From NCBI GenBank assembly GCA_045660125.1, contig JAZRDG010000050.1:1-5526 (forward strand): DNA of 5,526 nucleotides, in the 5' to 3' direction. Position 1 is the stretch's first letter. Each line of letters starts with the position of its first letter. This DNA comes from SVQP01 sp045660125 (lineage in GTDB: Bacteria; Bacillota; Clostridia; Oscillospirales; CAG-272). The position numbers and the translations under genes were made by a program. This document shows, piece by piece, positions 4,777-5,526 of this stretch. The notes beneath the pieces were generated by a model. It worked only from the letters and a program-made list of their open reading frames with translations. It was not told where the DNA came from and did no database searches.

Positions 4777-5526
4777 ATGAAAAGAATGCACATATCCGCA
4801 CTTTCGATCATGCTGCTCTGCGCTCTGTTGCTTGGCACCTTTGCTGCCTGCAAGAATAAGCCGCAGCCGGATGATCCCACGGATTCTACTGAGGATGTGA
4901 CCACAGTTCCCGAAGAGGAAAAGGCGCCCGTGCGCGAATCGATCCTGACCGGTGACTATGCCGACCTGATCGAGAACGCCAAGTGGCTGGAAAACGGCGT
5001 AAACGCCTATTTCACCACGCCTTCGCGTAACGCTTACGCCGTCACCAACCAAAGCATGAAGCTCAATTACAGCTTTGACCCCGAAAAGCCCCAGCAGGTC
5101 ACCTCGCTGACCACGCCCGGCGGCAAGCCTTACCTGACCGACACCATGGACGTTTACGTCAAGATGGAGGACGGCAAGACTTACTATGCCTCCGGCAGCT
5201 CGACGGCAGGCACGGCAAACATTTACCGTCTTGGCTATTACTACTATGACGTGCACCTTGCGGATCAGGACTTTATCAACCACGTGCAAGTGAGCAACGA
5301 AAAGGAGCTCAACCTGCAAGCCTTGAGGAAGTCCCACGATATGACCGATCCCATCTACAAGGACGGCGTGCTGACTGCCACCGTAACCAGCTCTACCGAC
5401 GCCTATATCTACGGTAACGTCAAATTCCGCACTGCTGACGCCAACAATCTGCAAGTGACCATGCGCACCACGCACGTCTCCGAGATCCAGCTCTACCTCC
5501 AGATCGACAAGGATGATTTCAACGAT
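4777..5526 (+). CDS. Secreted lipoprotein of unknown function, 3' end cut by the window
   Basis: An open frame runs from the ATG at 4777 to the last base (250 codons, no stop), so this is only the N-terminal part. GAGG (4765-4768) sits 8 nt before the ATG; Met4 is a less well-placed alternative start. The first 24 residues form a signal peptide: basic MKRMH, a hydrophobic core (SALSIMLLCALLLG) and a lipobox TFAAC with the likely lipidated Cys25. Phe at -3 is less usual than Leu. Next comes a low-complexity acidic, Pro/Thr-rich linker (about 29-51), typical of a surface tether. From about 53 the sequence looks globular and rich in Thr, Tyr and Asp with alternating beta-like strands, a GYYYYDVHL stretch (153-161) and no further membrane helix. 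The export and anchor signals place it on the outer face of the membrane. I do not recognise the family; a binding or carbohydrate-active module is conceivable but unsupported. Confidence 0.85.
   Translation, partial: MKRMHISALSIMLLCALLLGTFAACKNKPQPDDPTDSTEDVTTVPEEEKAPVRESILTGDYADLIENAKWLENGVNAYFTTPSRNAYAVTNQSMKLNYSFDPEKPQQVTSLTTPGGKPYLTDTMDVYVKMEDGKTYYASGSSTAGTANIYRLGYYYYDVHLADQDFINHVQVSNEKELNLQALRKSHDMTDPIYKDGVLTATVTSSTDAYIYGNVKFRTADANNLQVTMRTTHVSEIQLYLQIDKDDFND

Noticed and set aside
4759..5475. A 238-codon minus-strand open frame opposite the lipoprotein gene.
   Set aside because: Same register effect as above. The plus strand has a promoter, RBS, signal peptide and lipobox.
1..5526. CRISPR array, insertion sequence or prophage.
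   Set aside because: No regularly spaced direct repeats, transposase, integrase or phage-like gene is visible on either strand.

Overview
This 5.5-kb window looks chromosomal, from a low-to-mid GC member of the Bacillota, most likely an uncultured gut-type clostridium. The signs are sigma-A type promoters (TTGACN/TTGCAA with TATAAT-like -10 boxes), strong GGAGG-type ribosome binding sites, intrinsic hairpin-plus-T terminators after nearly every unit, CCA-encoding tRNA genes, and a YwaF-type membrane protein. The lineage is inferred from style only; no marker gene is present.

Layout, left to right, with all genes on the + strand: (1) the 3' end of a tRNA cluster: the last 12 nt of a cut-off tRNA, then tRNA-Met(CAT) and tRNA-Glu(TTC) directly abutting, closed by a perfect 20-bp symmetrical terminator (168-210). 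(2) A gene-free stretch (211-566). Its first 180 bases are packed with hairpins and include a mirrored partial copy of the tRNA-Glu 3' end. The rest is AT-rich and ends in a sigma-A promoter. (3) A 1037-codon cytosolic glycoside hydrolase resembling GH106 alpha-L-rhamnosidases, with its own promoter, RBS and terminator. (4) A 269-codon seven-helix membrane protein of the YwaF/TMEM164-like type, again with its own promoter and terminator. (5) The first 250 codons of an unrecognised secreted lipoprotein, cut by the window end, preceded by a promoter and a perfect 9-bp inverted repeat that could be an operator.

The three protein genes appear to be separate transcription units rather than one operon: each is flanked by its own promoter and a hairpin. 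Nothing in the sequence ties them to one pathway. The hydrolase would act on imported rhamnosides or small rhamnose-containing oligosaccharides; no transporter, regulator or other sugar gene lies next to it here. The most unusual part of the window is the structured element beside the tRNAs (211-398). It may be a small RNA running on the minus strand into the shared bidirectional terminator, or a dispersed repeat.
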